A stretch of 64,000 bases of DNA from Gnetum montanum. Its lineage: Eukaryota; Streptophyta; Gnetopsida; Gnetales; Gnetaceae. Within the stretch, counting starts at the first letter, position 1; every line of letters begins with the position of its first letter. A program made the position numbers and the translations under genes. The notes below the pieces were generated by a model that saw nothing but the letters and a program-made list of their open reading frames with translations, searched no databases and was not told where the DNA came from. Location of the stretch: positions 201,502 through 265,501 of the forward strand of contig MNCI01038330.1 in NCBI GenBank assembly GCA_015680685.1. The letters run 5' to 3'. This document shows, piece by piece, positions 60,501-64,000 of this stretch.

Positions 60501-62436
60501 AATCCTACAAAAACAACCAAAAAAATGTCAAGTTGCACCTATCCTAAGGAGAGAACTATGCATAGTTAAAGAAAAAAATGCAATAAAAACCTCCCTAAGT
60601 GTGCAAATGTGGTTTATGGGTAAGTGATGCATGAGCTAGTTTTGGGCCTTGGCAGGCCATGAGATTTCCAATTTAAGGTCTTAGAAAATCATTAAATGCT
60701 AGTTTAAAGTCATGGTAGACTATGAAGCACTAGTTTAGGATCTTAGTAGACCACAAGATGCTAGTTTAACATCGTAGAAAATGGTTATGTGCTAGTTTAA
60801 TGTCGTAGTGAATGGTAGGATAGCAAAGTTCACTATTAAAATGAGGTTTGGTGTGTTAGGAAAAATTAACTAGGGTGCTCAACACTAGAGGCTATGCCTG
60901 ACCCTTGCCTACCACGTTAATCACTATGAATGGTTATACATTTTTTACATTCAAAAAAAAATCAAACTAAAAAGTGCTTGATACCAAAGTCCAAAGACTA
61001 CCAGAAAAGTCAAAATAATTTCTAACTCTAGAGGCTACGCTTGACCCTTGCCTACACTCAGCACCATTGAGCATAACACTAGGTAGGTAAAACTTTAGGT
61101 GGTTCCTAGGGGTATATAAGTGTGTTTCACCCTTAGTAAAACTATCATTATCAAAAGTGAAAACAAACCTCCAGAGCATAGTGTAGCTGCAAGAGTGTAG
61201 TCTGCTAAAGATTTTGCACTGAAATAGACACCAGCACCCCAACCTAGCCAACTTGGAGGATGGAAGGTGAATCCTAGAGCACCTACCATGGGCACATGTG
61301 GAAGAAAGTAGAGCATTTTTAGCCACTAGGTATGCCACTATGCTCACTTCCTTCTTTGTTGCATTATATATCTTTGACTTTCCACTTAGGAATTAGGGCT
61401 TGGGATTTGGGAGCAACATCCTACCTTGGTAAGGGTCACTACCACCATGGCTGCTTGGATCCATCACAACCCTGGGAGAGGGTACACATGTTAGAAGGGT
61501 TTTACTCTTTTTCTTTATTTTTTTTTGGGTTTTTCATGGAAAGGACCTATCTCATGGTGATCATGGTCACCCCAGTGGCCAATGTGGCCTCTAGGAAAAA
61601 GGAAAAAAGATAAAGGTTAGTGAGGGCTCTAGCAATCATGGCCATTATGGTGGTCCCCATGGTTAAGGAAAGAAAAAATCTTCTACATTGGTTTGGGAGT
61701 TAAGGTCTTTCAAATGACCCTAGGGTTGCCACTGCAAGGGTATCAGTGAGGCAAGCCATTTTTGTTGTTTTCCTGATTTTTTTATTTATTTTATTTTATT
61801 TACCTTCCTTTCGTATGCAAGGTAGGGATGAGGGTTTGGGCATGGGGGTTGTGGGGGCTTAGTGCTCTATTGTAATTATGTGAAGCCACATGAATTCACA
61901 AGGACTGACAGAGAGGAAACTGTGAGGGGTGCATTTTCCTTTTGCTTTGTGTCAAGGAGGGTAGGTGGCATGGCATGTGGTGGTGCTATTGGTGTAGCCT
62001 TGAGGCCATAACTATGGCTGGTGTTGGTGTAGGGGGTGCGACTATTGTGGCTAGTTAATTTTTTCTTTGTTTTTTATCCAAAATTTAAGTTTTTTTGTGT
62101 GAAAATTTGGAGCTACACTCCTTAGAAGCATAGCTAGTAGTTAGATATTTTTCTTAAGTTTTCTTGTCAATTTTAGGGCTATGCTCCCAGGGAGCGTAGC
62201 CAACTATTAGAAAATGTTTCACATTTCTAGACTATGTTCCCAAAGTAGCCAAAAGTTAGAATTGTCTAGGACTAATCTAGATTACACTACCCAAAGTTAG
62301 CAAAAATATGAAAAATTTTGTTGAATGTAAAAAATATCAACATTGCTAAAAACTATGATGATGCCAATTTTGCAAACTGAAACAATGCTAGATTGCTAAA
62401 ATATGCAGAGTATTACTAAATCCTATCTTAGTCATC
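60501..62436. other. repeat-rich right part of Element B, no gene recognised
   Basis: 60630-60800 holds AGTTTAAAGTCATGGTAGACTATG-type words. CACTAGAGGCTATGCCTGACCC recurs as CTCTAGAGGCTACGCTTGACCC at 60889 and 61024. A G-rich stretch lies at 61400-62060. At 62177-62201 GGCTATGCTCCC and GGGAGCGTAGCC form a hairpin related to the LTR palindromes, so this end is probably LTR-derived. Confidence 0.5.
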
Positions 62437-63507
62437 ATGGAGCTTGTTGGCATTCTTTACTACATGATGAAGCTTGTGCCTAACACTCTTGCATCGAATA
62501 TGATGTTGGGTCATCAAGCAATATGGTTCTAGCCCTAATCTACTAAGTTCCTAGCTTTTCTACTACAACACTTCAGTGTGATCATGTGATCACACTTAGC
62601 AATAGAGGCTACAAGTGCCATCACTAAGATGTTGTTTCATAGGGCCAACCGAGACAAACTAAGGTTCTTGTCTAATGATCCCATGATTAGTTTTGACTAA
62701 GTAGGTGGTTTAAGGTGAGGTTCCAAGGACACTTGTCCCTTAGCTAGGGTCTAGAACATGCTAGAGTTTTCTTGTTATCATAAGAAAAACACCCTTTTTA
62801 TTGCCATGCACATGCATACATTATTCCAGAACCCACCTAGAACTATATACTATGCTAGAGGGTAAGTGCTCCTATGTTTTTAAGTTATGTTCTTTTGCTA
62901 TTAGCCATTATAGATTTGCTAACTGCTAATTGCGCATGTCTAATACCATGTTTAAAGTTGATGATGAGGGACTCCATGATGAGATAAGGGCTCTCACTTT
63001 AACTTGCATCATGCTAGAAGTGTTCTTCTATAGCCTAACCTTTTGTAAGGCCATCATTAAGTAGGTGGAAGAGAACCTAGAGGACTATCCCAATTAGTAC
63101 CTAAAGGCATTTGAGTGATGTAGGACCTATGATTGGTTGGATGAGGGATGGGCTAAAGGTAAGTCTAACTTTGGAGAGCTCGTTCCACCACCACGTCCAT
63201 CATGCACACCATTTGTTCTATGTAAATTTTTATTATATTGGCTTGACCTTTGTTGCTAGCTCTCATGTAATTGCTTTAGGAGAGATGATGGTGGTCACCA
63301 CTGGCTACAACAGGGTCATCCTCATTATCAAATATGGTGATGTGGAGGGGGCATAGCATTGGTTATGCCATCAAGCCTTAGAGGGGTTGACTAGTTGGCT
63401 CACTTTGGCCTAGCAAGGTCTCCCATCAACTTCATGTTCTTTGCAACATACCTACGAAGGTTTGTAGAGTTTCTAGTGATTAGAGATAGTGGGCACTAGA
63501 TTGTGCA
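62437..63507 (+). pseudogene. unrecognised, probably spliced gene remnant, copy 2
   Basis: The frame from ATG 62437 to TAA 62863 (143 codons) has no indel and six internal stops. It contains ELVGILYYMMKLVPN, FLAFLLQHFSV, MLEFSCYHKKNTLF and LFQNPPRTIYYARG, matching block (b) of copy 1 along its length. It ends AGAGGGTAAGT, a good plant splice donor. After about 80 bases, 62948-63158 reads FKVDDEGLHDEIRALT, FCKAIIK, VEENLEDYP, YLKAFE and YDWLDEGWAKG, aligning at its start with block (c) of copy 1. Its three stops fit Gln or Trp codons. It continues towards the N gap at 63508. No known family was recognised. Confidence 0.5.
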
Positions 63508-63847
63508 NNNNNNNNNNNNNNNNNNNNNNNNNNNNNNNNNNNNNNNNNNNNNNNNNNNNNNNNNNNNNNNNNNNNNNNNNNNNNNNNNNNNNNNNNNNNN
63601 NNNNNNNNNNNNNNNNNNNNNNNNNNNNNNNNNNNNNNNNNNNNNNNNNNNNNNNNNNNNNNNNNNNNNNNNNNNNNNNNNNNNNNNNNNNNNNNNNNNN
63701 NNNNNNNNNNNNNNNNNNNNNNNNNNNNNNNNNNNNNNNNNNNNNNNNNNNNNNNNNNNNNNNNNNNNNNNNNNNNNNNNNNNNNNNNNNNNNNNNNNNN
63801 NNNNNNNNNNNNNNNNNNNNNNNNNNNNNNNNNNNNNNNNNNNNNNN
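63508..63847. other. assembly gap (340 N)
   Basis: Run of N. The 150 bases after it are AT-rich without a recognised feature. Confidence 1.
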
Positions 63848-64000
63848 TAAGTTCATAAGCCTTATAATTTTAGCACATCAACAATTCTTTGTTACTATAA
63901 AGGCTTAAGAAATTAGATACTAGTTTCAGTTCATGACCAAGAAGATTGATAGTTTGGAAAATTTGAAAGTTTCAAAAGATATTCTAGATTCTAAGACTGA

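Larger units (their letters stand above)
53531..62400 (-). mobile_element. Element B: Tat-lineage Ty3/gypsy with pol but no visible gag
   Basis: On the minus strand the order is RT (60200-59280), RNase H, second RNase H, integrase (57980-57040), repeat-rich 3' untranslated region, polypurine tract and 3' LTR. Right of RT lie short repeats (60640-60800) and then sequence sharing the LTR hairpin word (62177-62201). No PBS, gag or protease was found there. The right edge and 5' LTR are not firmly located. Confidence 0.7.

Noticed and set aside
63473-63908. Long open frames across the end of the window
   Set aside because: They consist of N and only reflect the assembly gap.

Overview
This is plant nuclear DNA: AT-rich, with no recognisable intact host gene, tRNA, rRNA or CRISPR array. 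Nearly all of it is nested, decayed LTR retrotransposons. The evidence is LTR pairs with 5-bp target duplications, tRNA-type primer binding sites, and gag/protease/RT/RNase H/integrase remnants riddled with nonsense codons. The amount of nesting fits a large repeat-dominated seed-plant genome; the species cannot be read from this window. N gaps lie at 26057-26105 and 63508-63847, with single Ns at 6322 and 10878.

Layout. (1) 1-7333, minus strand: an Athila-like Ty3/gypsy element with integrase, RNase H, RT, protease, gag, PBS and 5' LTR; its 3' end lies beyond the window. (2) 7334-11454: AT-rich sequence with a decayed minus-strand Ty1/copia gag-protease (about 8780-9879) and an initiator-Met-tRNA-type PBS. 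(3) 11455-18025, plus strand: a complete Athila-type element (Element 2) with TSD CTATG, two LTRs, an Asp-tRNA PBS, a 663-codon gag frame without a frameshift, no pol, and a second unknown 3' frame of 262 codons. (4) 18031-24820: AT-rich DNA with a possible plus-strand LTR (about 20460-21514) and another decayed copia gag-protease (21996-22900, minus). (5) 24824-about 51000: a Tat-lineage Ty3/gypsy element (Element A, minus) whose pol is split by two later insertions. Element 4 (27425-37086, TSD TACAT; gag-protease only) sits in its integrase zinc finger. Element 3 (38739-45731, TSD GGCAT/GGAAT; Athila-type, lacking RT-RNase H-integrase) sits in its RT. A degenerate tandem array (47330-50930) lies on its right. 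(6) 51060-53530: plus-strand remnants of an unrecognised, probably spliced protein. (7) 53531-about 62400: a second Tat element (Element B, minus) with RT, two RNase H domains and integrase but no visible gag. (8) 62437-63507: a second copy of the unrecognised plus-strand gene.

Two families therefore dominate: an Athila-like family (Elements 1, 2, 3; Asp-tRNA PBS, short gag zinc knuckle) and a Tat-like family (A, B, 4; extra archaeal-type RNase H in A and B). In both, copies with pol sit beside copies that lack it, which suggests non-autonomous elements served in trans. The observations most worth following are the gag-plus-unknown-ORF element, the duplicated unknown gene, the palindromes in the Tat LTRs and the variable GATATC cluster in the Athila-type promoters. 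Everything coding is broken, so all CDS-like entries are given as pseudogenes. Protein statements come from reading translations by eye, and domain limits are approximate.
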